From JAYPHU01 sp964611435 (GTDB lineage: Bacteria > Pseudomonadota > Alphaproteobacteria > Rhodospirillales > UBA2165), in contig CAZSXT010000017.1 of the NCBI GenBank assembly GCA_964611435.1, positions 18,460 through 82,459 on the forward strand: a stretch of DNA of 64,000 nt. Reading direction: 5' to 3'. Of this stretch, positions 1-7,607 are shown piece by piece. The translations under genes and the position numbers were made by a program. The notes below the pieces were generated by a model. That model saw nothing but the letters and a program-made list of their open reading frames with translations. It made no database searches and had not been told where the DNA came from. Position 1 is the stretch's first letter. Every line of letters starts with the position of its first letter.

Positions 1-231
1 TCCCAGGCGACGGCGGGCGCACTAACCCCGTTTCCCAGGATGGCCGGGCTGGCCTCAACCGTGTTGGGCGTCACCCGCCAAACCGCCGGCGCAACAATGG
101 CCGTCGTGGTGGGCGTATTTTCAGACGGCACGACGATCCTGCCACTGGCCATAGGCGTCACCGTGGCCGGAATTGTCCCGGCCGCGATCTATGTCTTTGT
201 CATTCGGAGGATGGGACCATTAGCTAATTAA
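1..231 (+). CDS. MFS drug exporter, Bcr/CflA-like, C-terminal fragment
   Basis: The open frame enters from the left edge of the window, so only about the last 76 residues are present. The reading starts near ALTPFPRMAGLASTVLG and continues with a glycine- and alanine-rich membrane segment and a final hydrophobic helix. This matches the last two transmembrane helices of Bcr/CflA-type 12-TM efflux proteins, in which a PFP..AG.ASxLLG stretch is typical. It would act in the inner membrane as a proton-driven exporter; the substrate cannot be told. The family call rests on this short stretch only. Confidence 0.6.
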   Translation, partial: SQATAGALTPFPRMAGLASTVLGVTRQTAGATMAVVVGVFSDGTTILPLAIGVTVAGIVPAAIYVFVIRRMGPLAN

Positions 232-390
232 CAGCATGGCGTAACCGACGGCGAAGATACCCAATAGCGCCGAAAATTCCCCAGTAATCCTGATATACGA
301 CATGGCATTCTGCTCACATTTCTTGTTTTCACGACGCAAATAACCATGCAGATTGAATGTCATCAGGCGCGATATTCTTCTAACCTATTG

Positions 391-425
391 AAATAAAAAA
401 TTTAATTAAGCGTTGATCAAACGCT
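391..425 (-). terminator. Rho-independent terminator after the 485-850 gene
   Basis: Read on the minus strand, AGCGTT and AACGCT form a 6-bp stem around a 5-nt loop (409-425). An A/T-rich tract with a run of six T follows. It lies about 60 bp past the stop codon of the minus-strand gene upstream. Confidence 0.55.
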
Positions 426-484
426 GTGGGCCGCCGATGCGGCGACAAACGGCCCAAATTTGCCGAGCTGCGGGATAAATCGGC

Positions 485-850
485 CTAGCGGCCGGGCAAA
501 TTAATCACAAGCTCCTTGCCGCCGTATTTATGCACCTTGTCGTGGCCGCGGATAGTGACTTGCTTGATCCCCGCCGGGATTTTCACTCCACTCAATGACC
601 GGGTGAACGGCTGTTCATTTTCATGAGGGTGCAGCAGCACCCGCCGGCCCAGCAATTTGCCATCCGGCCCCAGCACCTCCCAATTATCCGCATAATGCTT
701 CCAGCCCGTATCACCGTGGCGGAGCGTGACTGTGAAATAGAAGGTATCCTTACCGCTCGCCCGCGCCTTGGCGTCGACAACGGTCACTTCCCCGGCGAGA
801 GCCGGCACGGCGAACAGGCCAAATAAAAGGGCTAGGCACAGGCGCTTCAT
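485..850 (-). CDS. Small exported protein of unknown function
   Basis: The protein has 121 residues. An N-terminal signal peptide (MKRLCLALLFGLFAVPALA) has an A-x-A type cleavage site near residue 19, so the product is probably periplasmic. The mature part is beta-rich and charged (WKHYADNWEVLGPDGKLLG) and resembles small periplasmic beta-sandwich proteins, but I do not recognise a named family. The ATG at 850 is chosen because AGGAG sits five bases before it; an in-frame GTG two codons upstream has no such site. A hairpin terminator follows the gene. It stands alone, 89 bp after the MscS-like gene on the same strand. Confidence 0.7.
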   Translation of the reverse strand: MKRLCLALLFGLFAVPALAGEVTVVDAKARASGKDTFYFTVTLRHGDTGWKHYADNWEVLGPDGKLLGRRVLLHPHENEQPFTRSLSGVKIPAGIKQVTIRGHDKVHKYGGKELVINLPGR

Positions 851-939
851 GAGCACTCCTATCGATAAAGACTTGTTTGGACTAGTCTTCCAAAATTGGG
901 AAGGCGTTCAAGGGCCGAGGCGGCAGCCTCACCTATTCT

Positions 940-1836
940 TTACCGGCGCCTATTTTCTTCCCGCTGTTGCCCGGCATCTATCACCAATTTGAGCCCGGCC
1001 AGTAGCGCCGATTGTTCAATTTCCATGGCGACATCAGTTGGCAGCAAACAAGACACTGTGATCTTGATCCGACCGTCATTGGTGCTGGAGACTCTTGCCG
1101 ACGGCTCGGGTTCCGGGATTTCAATGCCCGCCCGCTCTTCGATATGTTCATGATAGCGCCCGGCAGCATCCTTGTAAGGGGCCAGCCCCGCGCCGACAGA
1201 GGCGAGCATAGCATCCGCAACAGGCTGCGGGTTGCTGTCCGCCTCCATGGTCAGACTGAAATTGTGCAGAACATATCGTTTGTAAAACCGCTCATTTTTC
1301 ACCGGAGTGGTGAGGAACTGGCTGTTGGGGATAACGATGGCCTTACCGGTAAATTCATAGGCATTCGGCCCACTTCCTAATTCCTGCAAGGTCGTCGTTA
1401 AAAGGGTCTGATCGGTGACTTCGCCACGCGTCTCTCCGATCTCGACCCAACTTCCGACACGAAGTGCGCTGCTGGACGCCACGACGATGGAACCGCTTAT
1501 GCACAAGATCAGTTCCTTGGTGGCGATGATGAAGGCGACGGCGAAGGCCGTCAGAGACAGGGCGAACGAGCGCAATGCCGGCGCCCAGATAAAGATCATG
1601 CCGAATATCAGGATCAGCAAGAGACCGTTGCGGGTGTTCGCCATGACCCGGCGACGCTGTGCAGCCTGATCCTCGAACTTCTTGTTGATCAACCGTTGTA
1701 GAACGATCCGGGTGCTAACAATCACCACAATCAGAACCAGCGTCGCCAGCAATTGATTGCCGGCTGCCTGTTCCAGCGGGCCGATAAGATCGTCTTCAAG
1801 GCTCATTTTACTATCGCTGCCGATGCTTCCCCACAT
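940..1836 (-). CDS. MscS-family mechanosensitive ion channel
   Basis: The protein has 298 residues. A hydrophobic helix at about 25-45 and two more at about 70-120 precede the MscS core. A pore-lining helix with small residues is followed by the beta domain (LRVGSWVEIGETRGEV) and a C-terminal alpha/beta region. The pattern V.VGDxVxxxxxxGxV is diagnostic for the MscS family, whose members release solutes on hypo-osmotic shock. The length is close to that of E. coli MscS (286). A second start at 1806 (MSLEDD) is possible. The 1836 start is kept because a purine-rich AGAGAG lies just upstream. The pore selectivity is not predictable. Confidence 0.85.
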   Translation of the reverse strand: MWGSIGSDSKMSLEDDLIGPLEQAAGNQLLATLVLIVVIVSTRIVLQRLINKKFEDQAAQRRRVMANTRNGLLLILIFGMIFIWAPALRSFALSLTAFAVAFIIATKELILCISGSIVVASSSALRVGSWVEIGETRGEVTDQTLLTTTLQELGSGPNAYEFTGKAIVIPNSQFLTTPVKNERFYKRYVLHNFSLTMEADSNPQPVADAMLASVGAGLAPYKDAAGRYHEHIEERAGIEIPEPEPSARVSSTNDGRIKITVSCLLPTDVAMEIEQSALLAGLKLVIDAGQQREENRRR

Positions 1837-2096
1837 GGCTCTCTATTGCGCCATCTGTACAATTGGATCAACAAATTATTCAAAAAATAAAGCAATGTGG
1901 CGGTGGCCGGAAACTAGGATCCGGACCCTAGGATCACGGGGCAACGCCGCGATGACCAACGGGCATAGCGCAAAGACCACTCCCGGTTAAAATTACCCTC
2001 TGAATATCGCAATTGATGCTTGCGCATTAAAACCGTCTTGTGCATAACGGAGCACACATAAGCGCGTATGCGCTATCTATAGTATGTCCGGCCCCA

Positions 2097-2501
2097 ATGT
2101 ATTATCAAATAACGATCTATCCCGAGCACAGGTTGGTGCACTTTAAACACGTGCTCCCATTCGATATCGAGGACGTGTACACCGGATTCCAGGAACTGTT
2201 TGCCCACAAGGATTTCGTTCGAGGATACAATATTCTACGGGATTACTCAGCGGTCGAAATCGGCGACAACTGGGATTTTTCCCGCCTCTCCACTACCGCC
2301 ACCGCCCGGATGAACGAATACCACGATAGAATCGCCCCCTGTAAAATTGCGTTATTGGCCAAGTCTCAATTGGACTTCGCCCGCACACAACAGGCCAGTC
2401 GCGTACTGGACCAAAGGCCCGAAGAAGTTACACGCAAGGGATTTGTGAATGTCGCGGACGCCCTTGTCTGGCTGGGCGCCCCCCCCGACCTCTTAGACTA
2501 G
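2097..2501 (+). CDS. Hypothetical protein, SpoIIAA/STAS-like size and layout
   Basis: The protein has 134 residues from the ATG at 2097 (MYYQITIYPE). An earlier in-frame ATG at 2040 would add 19 residues with no family character. The sequence alternates beta strands and amphipathic helices: an opening strand, a 'hvlPFDIEDVYTGFQEL' helix, a strand ending in RDYS, and a closing helix ADALVWLG. This is the layout of SpoIIAA/STAS-like proteins common in Proteobacteria. No catalytic motif is visible and there is no signal peptide, so it is probably cytoplasmic. It has no same-strand partner. The fold suggestion is weak. Confidence 0.6.
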   Translation: MYYQITIYPEHRLVHFKHVLPFDIEDVYTGFQELFAHKDFVRGYNILRDYSAVEIGDNWDFSRLSTTATARMNEYHDRIAPCKIALLAKSQLDFARTQQASRVLDQRPEEVTRKGFVNVADALVWLGAPPDLLD

Positions 2502-2511
2502 GGTTCGGACC

Positions 2512-2952
2512 CTAGTCAGAAATTTCGCAGTTTATGCTTAGGCGCACATTGGATTTGGACAAGGCCCGCCCCAGGCTGAGCTTTTCTTTCCGCGCCTTTT
2601 TCTTCAGCGCATCCTTTAGGAGCGACTTCAGTTCAAAGGTCATATCCTCGTCTTCCAGTTGGACCACGACAGGAAGCGAAACGGAAGGTGATGACTTCGT
2701 CCGCTTGCCGCCATTGGCCTTGCGGCGGGCAGGTTTGTTTTTCTTGCCGAAGATTTCCTGCCATCCGGACCGGTATTCATCCGTGGAAACGCTGGAGAAA
2801 TAACTGATTGGCCGCGATCCACCGCCACTGCTTTTCTTGGTCGAGGACTCGGATGTCGTTACCGCCGATTCGGACGAGCTTTTAGTCTCCGTCGATGCGG
2901 ATTTTGCAGTATCGGAGGCCGATGATTTGGTCGTTGTCGTGCTGTCATTCAT
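2512..2952 (-). CDS. Hypothetical protein with Ser/Thr-rich disordered N-terminus
   Basis: The protein has 146 residues starting at MNDSTT. Roughly the first 45 residues are almost only Ser, Thr, Lys, Ala and Glu, which predicts disorder. A conserved-looking patch follows (RPISYFSSVSTDEYRSGW, then IFGKK). A Lys/Arg-rich basic stretch comes next, then a compact tail (LEDEDMTFELKSLLKDALKK). The basic middle would suit nucleic-acid or ribosome contact, but that is inference. The start at 2952 is chosen because CAGGGG precedes it; the frame stays open to 3012 without a good site. It lies beyond the terminator that follows the upstream gene, so it is probably transcribed on its own. Confidence 0.6.
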   Translation of the reverse strand: MNDSTTTTKSSASDTAKSASTETKSSSESAVTTSESSTKKSSGGGSRPISYFSSVSTDEYRSGWQEIFGKKNKPARRKANGGKRTKSSPSVSLPVVVQLEDEDMTFELKSLLKDALKKKARKEKLSLGRALSKSNVRLSINCEISD

Positions 2953-3021
2953 GGCAGAACTACCCCTGAAAAATTGTTGGGGGTTATTTAAACAGCACGC
3001 TGTCGAAATCAAGTCCCGGCA

Positions 3022-3045
3022 TAAAAAAAGCCCGATGGCCGGGCC
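3022..3045 (-). terminator. Rho-independent terminator after the 3072-3377 gene
   Basis: On the minus strand, GCCCG-gccat-CGGGC is followed directly by seven T residues. It sits 27 bp past the stop codon of the small exported protein gene. Confidence 0.8.
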
Positions 3046-3071
3046 TGTTCTTACGCGAATGGAAGCCGACG

Positions 3072-3377
3072 TTAGATTTCGCTGTCTGCCACCATCAAAT
3101 CGGGGAAGCGCGCTTCCAACGCCTTAACGGCGGCATCTTTGGTGACACCATCGGGCAGCGACACCTTAATGGCCGTCATGTCGAGTTCCTTCAGCACAAC
3201 CGGCAGTCCCACATGGTAACCCATCTGGCTGGCGATGTCGGAAAAAGAAGCCGGTGGCTCCAACACGACCAACTGAATTTTTTCCGCAGACGCGGTCTCC
3301 ATTTCCGCCGCCGTCTCCGTGAAGGTCATCGGCAGCGCCATCAGGCCGACGATCAAAATAATGAAAATTCTTTTCAT
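3072..3377 (-). CDS. Small exported protein, possible STN-like fold
   Basis: The protein has 101 residues from MKRIF. A signal peptide (hydrophobic IIILIVGLMALPM-type core) ends near residue 25. The mature part runs strand, helix (FSDIASQMGYHV), strand, then VSLPDGVTKDAAVKALEA. This beta-alpha-beta pattern resembles the short N-terminal (STN) domain of secretins and TonB receptors, here as a free-standing protein. There are no cysteines and no enzyme motif. AGGA lies upstream of the chosen ATG. The fold suggestion is an inference from pattern only. Confidence 0.6.
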   Translation of the reverse strand: MKRIFIILIVGLMALPMTFTETAAEMETASAEKIQLVVLEPPASFSDIASQMGYHVGLPVVLKELDMTAIKVSLPDGVTKDAAVKALEARFPDLMVADSEI

Positions 3378-3593
3378 GACTAAAATCCTAAAAAACATTC
3401 TCCCAGGACCGAAACGCGCTGTCCCGGTTCTTGCATAAAACCACAGGTGTGTATCAATAGAATTTCAAAGTAATGTCTGGGTTGTAAATGGTTGTATCAA
3501 CAACCCGAAACCACGCCCCCTGTCGCCAAGGCTGTATATGACAGAGCGATTTAGGGAAACCCCTAGTTTATTGCAAATGCAAATTTTTGGGGA

Positions 3594-4253
3594 TTAGTCG
3601 GGCTTCGGTCCGGGAATGTCAGACGGCCAGCTCTCCAGCATAGTCTGTATATAGGAGCGGAGCTTCTCCGGATCCAAATTGACCGACCGTTTGATCTTGT
3701 TAACCTCACTCTCTTCCTCTATTGGAATCTGAAGAGAGTCAGTTATCCTATTGAAAAAATTGAAATATCCACTCATTAACGTGAGTTCGATCACCTCTTC
3801 CTCGGTGAACTCCTCCCGCACCTTTTCGAACACGCCATTATCTTCTTTGGCAGTGTTCAGCGTGATGTGTTCGGCCCACAGGATGGCCATCTTCTCGCGA
3901 TTGGTGAAAAGATCGGACTCGAGATAGTCCCCGGTGCCGATTTCAATCGTCTGCTCGTCTGTAATGCCTGCCGCTTGACCAAGCGACGTATTATGCGCGA
4001 ATCAGTATCGACACCCGTTTAAGTGGCTGGTCTTGATAACAACCATTTCCTTCAGCTTGGTGGTCAGCCGGCTACCGGCCCCTTCCCGCTGCATCACCGC
4101 ATTAAACGGGATCAGGAACTTGGCGACCAGCGGGACCCGGCCCAATACCCGGTAGGAATGGGGCACCCGGCCCAACATGGCCGTCGCGGCGTCGAAGAGG
4201 TTCTTGACCTCCCCTTTGGCGCCCTCCAGCTCCAACATGGTAATTCGCGTCAT
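3594..4253 (-). CDS. AhpD/carboxymuconolactone-decarboxylase-like selenoprotein (in-frame TGA = Sec84)
   Basis: This is one 219-codon frame interrupted only by TGA at 4004-4002. Upstream it reads KTSHLNGCRY. Directly after the TGA it continues FAHNTSLGQAAGIT and on to a normal stop at 3594. AhpD-like proteins carry CxxC followed by xxHN at exactly this site, so TGA occupies the second, resolving Cys position and gives C81-x-x-U84. A 7-bp hairpin with a GGTC apical loop begins 14 nt after the TGA. The family is all-helical and reduces or senses peroxides and disulfides through the CxxC pair. AAAGGAG precedes the start, 15 bp after the HxlR gene, so the two form an operon. Family and Sec-bearing AhpD-like proteins are known; expression here is inferred. 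Confidence 0.9.
3970..4004 (-). promoter_or_regulatory. Bacterial SECIS-like hairpin after the AhpD-like TGA
   Basis: On the minus strand the TGA is at 4004-4002. The stem GTCGCTT (3987-3981) pairs with AAGCGGC (3976-3970), seven pairs including one G-U. The 4-nt loop is GGTC. The loop begins 21 nt after the TGA, within the 16-37 nt range known for bacterial SECIS elements, and GGUC is the apical loop of the E. coli fdhF element. SelB would bind here to recode UGA. Confidence 0.85.
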
Positions 4254-4268
4254 CGGATTTGCGCTCCT

Positions 4269-4673
4269 TTACTCTACTTCGTCGTCGCGACGGTCGTAGT
4301 CGGTGATCGCCTGCTCAACCTGATCAATATTCTCGATGGCCCAATTGCACAGCCCATCCACCGCCACCACACAAGACCTACCCAATTCGGTCAAGGAATA
4401 CTCCACCTTCGGTGGGATCACGGGATAAACCTTGCGTTCCACCAGACCAATCCTCTCCAGATGACGGAGGGTTTGGGTCAGCATTTTTTGTGAAATATCG
4501 CCAATGTCCCGGCGAAGTTCGGAATAGCGCATGGTTTTCCGCGATAGCTGGCGAATTACCAAAACATTCCACTTATTCGACAGATGCCCAATTATCGTTT
4601 GAGCCGGGCGAGACGGAAATTGTCCGGGCTCGTACGTGGGGGCTGCACGCCCGTCATTGGAAAACGTATCCAT
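4269..4673 (-). CDS. HxlR-family winged-helix regulator
   Basis: The protein has 134 residues from MDTFSN, with GGGAG well placed upstream; an in-frame ATG seven codons earlier (4694) is less well supported. The HxlR fold is clear: a helix with WNVLVIRQLSRKTMRYSELRR, then ISQKMLTQTLRHLERIGLVER, then the wing with Y(S)LTELG. HxlR regulators respond to reactive aldehydes, electrophiles or redox state, often through a cysteine. Cys residues occur near the C-terminus (SCVVAVDGLCNW). It is co-transcribed with the AhpD-like selenoprotein gene and divergent from the second selenoprotein operon, so it is the obvious candidate regulator of both. Confidence 0.9.
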   Translation of the reverse strand: MDTFSNDGRAAPTYEPGQFPSRPAQTIIGHLSNKWNVLVIRQLSRKTMRYSELRRDIGDISQKMLTQTLRHLERIGLVERKVYPVIPPKVEYSLTELGRSCVVAVDGLCNWAIENIDQVEQAITDYDRRDDEVE

Positions 4674-4706
4674 TATCGCACTCCCATTTATCAAGCTACC
4701 AATTTA

Positions 4707-4722
4707 TAGGTACTTTTAGGTA
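4707..4722. promoter_or_regulatory. Candidate HxlR operator (direct repeat)
   Basis: TAGGTA occurs at 4707-4712 and again at 4717-4722, exactly one helical turn apart. An inverted CCTATA follows at 4741-4746. It sits in the divergent HxlR/EthD-like promoter region, where an autoregulating HxlR protein would bind. The assignment is by position and repeat form only. Confidence 0.4.
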
Positions 4723-4818
4723 AGTATATTATGTTTTTGCCTATACCGTGTCAAACGACTTGTATATGAAATTCCATCGGTCATAATGAAAAGAGAATAA
4801 CAGGGAGGTTTAAGCAAA

Positions 4819-5562
4819 ATGGATCAAGGAATTCGCGCCGTTTGGTACGATTTACGCGAGGACGGACGGCAGGACTACCTGGATTGGCTGCACAACTCCC
4901 ACCTCCCCCTTGTCCTGCAACAGCCTGGGGTTTCTTGGGCGGCCCACTATGAAATCACCGGCGGCGGCGCCAAGCTCTATGAAGACCACGACGTCACCGA
5001 GGACATCTTTCAGCGCCCTGAAGAAGACATCGGCAACGGCACCGACTATCTGCTATTGATCGGCGCGGGCTCCCCGCACCTGTTTTTCAAACCTCCCTTT
5101 CACGAGTGGGAATTGGAACAGCCCGGCGCGCCTGAGATGATCGGCAGGCGCATCGGCGCCCGACCCGTGGTCTTTACCGAAGAAGCGCGGGTAAACGGTC
5201 CCGAATTTGATGCCCGCGCCCAAAGCGCGACGCCGGGCCCGGCCATCCAAATGGGCAACTTCCGCACCCGGTCGGTCGAGGACGAATTCGACTTGGCCGC
5301 CTGGTACGCCAACTATCGCTTTCCGGCCATGGCCAAGATGCCCGGCTGCATCAACACCCGAAAATTGGTCTCCGTCGCCGGCTGGGTGAAGCATTCCATT
5401 CTTTACGAGTTCACGTCTCTGGAGGCGCGGGCCGAAGGCTTCGGCAAGCACGAGGCTCTAGGTCTGGACGACACCGTCTGGACCTCCAAGATCGTCAAAT
5501 ACACCATCCACGCGCCGGGCAGCCCCAGCGTGGGCCGCCGCATCTGGCCGGCCGTCGATTGA
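4819..5562 (+). CDS. EthD-like dimeric alpha/beta-barrel protein
   Basis: The protein has 247 residues. It opens with a strand and a WLHNSHLPLVLQQPGV segment, and a second related half begins near residue 150 (FDLAAWYANYRFPAMAKMPG). The W..H...L....PGV pattern and two-fold layout resemble EthD/dimeric alpha-beta-barrel proteins, often small oxygenases or accessory proteins of degradative clusters. There is no signal peptide and no cofactor motif. GGGAGGT stands before the ATG. It is the first gene of the selenoprotein operon and is 25 bp ahead of the AhpD-like selenoprotein gene. Its role there is unknown. Confidence 0.65.
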   Translation: MDQGIRAVWYDLREDGRQDYLDWLHNSHLPLVLQQPGVSWAAHYEITGGGAKLYEDHDVTEDIFQRPEEDIGNGTDYLLLIGAGSPHLFFKPPFHEWELEQPGAPEMIGRRIGARPVVFTEEARVNGPEFDARAQSATPGPAIQMGNFRTRSVEDEFDLAAWYANYRFPAMAKMPGCINTRKLVSVAGWVKHSILYEFTSLEARAEGFGKHEALGLDDTVWTSKIVKYTIHAPGSPSVGRRIWPAVD

Positions 5563-5587
5563 CATTACCACGAAGGAGAAAAACACA

Positions 5588-6256
5588 ATGTCGTTACTCA
5601 CCATCATTCAGGATGAAGACGCCTCCCCGGAAGCAAAGGTCATCTTTGACCATTCGACACAGATGTTCGGTCGGGTCGCCAATGCTGTCCGGGCCGGTTC
5701 GGCCACGCCGAAGATCATGCAGTCCCTGTTCAGCTTTATCGTCTGCGGATTGCGAGAGGACATTTCCGGCATCCTGGCGGTGAAGACCAAATGTCTTGTG
5801 ATCCTCAAGACCTCGACCCTCAACGGCTGCGCCTATTGAACGGGCCACAATGAAACGCTCGGTCGGGCGTTAGGATTTTCAGAAGACATGATCGACGCCG
5901 TTCGCGGCGACTACCTGAACTCGGAAATGTTCACGGACGCGGAAAAAGCGGCAATGCGTTGGGCCGAAGTAATGACGGAGAAGCTCTATCAGGGCGGCCC
6001 CGGCAAAAAACCTCAGCACCATGAAGCCTTCGCCGAGTTGCAAAAGCATTTCAGCGAGGAACAAATCGTCGAGATCGCCTTTACCTCGGGCTTCTTTAAT
6101 TTTTGGAACCGCTTCACCGACAGCTTTGAAATCGACATCGAAGACCATCCGGTGATGAACCTGTTCCAGAAATCCACGTCCATCGACCCGGACGACTATG
6201 CGGCGTTCATGCGCGCCTGCTGGTGGAACGAAGACCGGGAGGGTGGCCGCGGCTGA
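5588..6256 (+). CDS. AhpD/carboxymuconolactone-decarboxylase-like selenoprotein (in-frame TGA = Sec84)
   Basis: This is a 222-codon frame with a single TGA at 5837-5839. It reads TSTLNGCAY before the TGA and TGHNETLGRALGFSEDM after it, so TGA falls on the second Cys of the CxxC..HN site (C81-x-x-U84). This is the same residue number as in the divergent paralog at 3594-4253. A hairpin with a GGTC loop starts 14 nt past the TGA. The C-terminal helices (FTSGFFNFWNRFTDSFEI) match those of the paralog (LMSGYFNFFNRITDS), which shows that the downstream half is under selection. AGGAG precedes the start. The stop overlaps the next start by one base (TGATG), so translation is probably coupled to the PrdB-like gene. 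Confidence 0.92.
5837..5871 (+). promoter_or_regulatory. Bacterial SECIS-like hairpin after the AhpD-like TGA
   Basis: The stem AACGCTC (5854-5860) pairs with GGGCGTT (5865-5871), seven pairs including one U-G. The loop is GGTC. The loop begins 21 nt after the TGA at 5837-5839, the same distance and loop as in the divergent paralog. The stem sequences differ, so the hairpin is conserved by compensating changes. Confidence 0.88.
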
Positions 6257-7512
6257 TGGTTCGTATCGACGAATGGCCGGAGGATTTCCAGCAGGAATAC
6301 TTCGCCAGGGAGATGCCGTCCTTCGATGCGACGCCAATGGTCAGCGGGCCACCACTTGCTGAGCGCCGGGTAGCGCTGATCTCTACCGCCGGCCTGCATC
6401 GCCGGGGCGACCGGCCGTTCACCGAACAAAGCGGCGATTTCCGGATCATCCCATCGGACATCCGCGAAGAAGAGTTGGTGATGAGCCATATCTCCACCAA
6501 CTTCGACCGCACCGGTTTCATGCGGGATGCCAATGTCGCCCTTCCTCTGGACCGGTTGAAGGAAATGGCCGCCGCCGGCGAGATCGGCTCGGTAGCCGAT
6601 ATCCATTATTCCTTCATGGGGGCGACGCCACCGGAGAAGATGGAGCCCAGCATCCGCGAGATTGTCGCCACCATGAAGGCGGACAAGGTCGACGCGGTTC
6701 TGCTCTGCCCGGTCTGACCTTCTTGTAAGCGCGCCGTCGGCGCGCTCGCCCACTACCTGGAAGCGGCAGGCATCGCCACTACCCATATCAGTTTGGTCCG
6801 CCCCCATACGGAGGCGATCCGTCCGCCCCGCGCACTGTGGTGCCCGTTTGAACTGGGCCGGCCGTTGGGCGCGCCGGACGAGCCTGAGTTCCAGACCCGC
6901 GTGTTGAGAGCCTTATTGACGCTGCTGGAACGCACCGACGGTCCGATCCTTGAGGATTTGGACGAGGAGCCGCCAGAGAGCGAGTTGTCGGACGAGGACA
7001 TGGAGGGCTGGACCTGTCCGGTGAACTTCGGTGACGGGGAAGAGGCCGTAGACGCCGAGACCGACATCGCCGGCGCATTGGCGCAGGAGATGGCGCAACT
7101 GCAATCCTGGTACGATCTGGCGGTGGAGAAAAACGGCAAGACGACGCTGGGCATTTCGGAAACGCCGCTGCCGACGTTAACGGCCTATCTGTTGAACTTC
7201 GCCGGCGACCTCGACACGCCGCTGTTCCGCGATGACCTGCCCCGGTTTCAAAACCTCAAGCTGGCCATCGATGAACACAAGGCGTTCTATTTCGAAGCCG
7301 GCGCCGCAAAACCCGGCAATCCAACTGACACGGATTTGGCCAACTGGTTCTACGGCGACTCCGTCATGGGCAAGCTCTTGTTGAAGATCAATGCCGCCTG
7401 CATGACCTCGGACGACGACGTGCTGCGCCACATGTCGGACCGGCGGATCATCCCGGTGCAACAGCGCCATCTCAAAGGCTTGAAGGTCGATGTACCGTCG
7501 CCGACGGGATAA
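6256..7512 (+). CDS. PrdB/GrdB-like selenoprotein, first copy (in-frame TGA = Sec154)
   Basis: This is a 418-codon frame with one TGA at 6715-6717. The N-terminal half holds the family signature: STAGLHRRGD, then SHISTNFDRTGF, then LPLDRLKEM..GEIGSVADIHYSFMGA. Around the TGA it reads AVLLCPV-U-PSCKRAVGALAHYLEAAGI, which aligns with the PrdB-type VLxPVUPxC active site. Beyond it are RPPRALWCPFELGRPLGAP and a helical tail. PrdB and GrdB use Sec in reductive cleavage of D-proline or glycine derivatives; the substrate here is unknown. Start and stop overlap the AhpD-like gene by one base. The frame downstream of TGA lacks its own ribosome site, which argues for read-through. Confidence 0.92.
6715..6746 (+). 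promoter_or_regulatory. Bacterial SECIS-like hairpin, first PrdB-like gene
   Basis: AGCGCGCC (6728-6735) pairs perfectly with GGCGCGCT (6739-6746), eight pairs, around the 3-nt loop GTC. The loop begins 18 nt after the TGA at 6715-6717. G at the first loop position fits the bacterial SECIS consensus. Confidence 0.82.
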
Positions 7513-7607
7513 TGGCGATATCGTGACCACCCTGCCCTTGCCACCACGGAAACCAATCAGCATCATCCCCCCCAACCCATAACCCAAACAAAGGAAACGC
7601 GAAGAAC

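Noticed and set aside
3479..3506. GGGTTGT...ACAACCC hairpin as a terminator
   Set aside because: The 14-nt loop and lack of a T run on either strand make it unconvincing.
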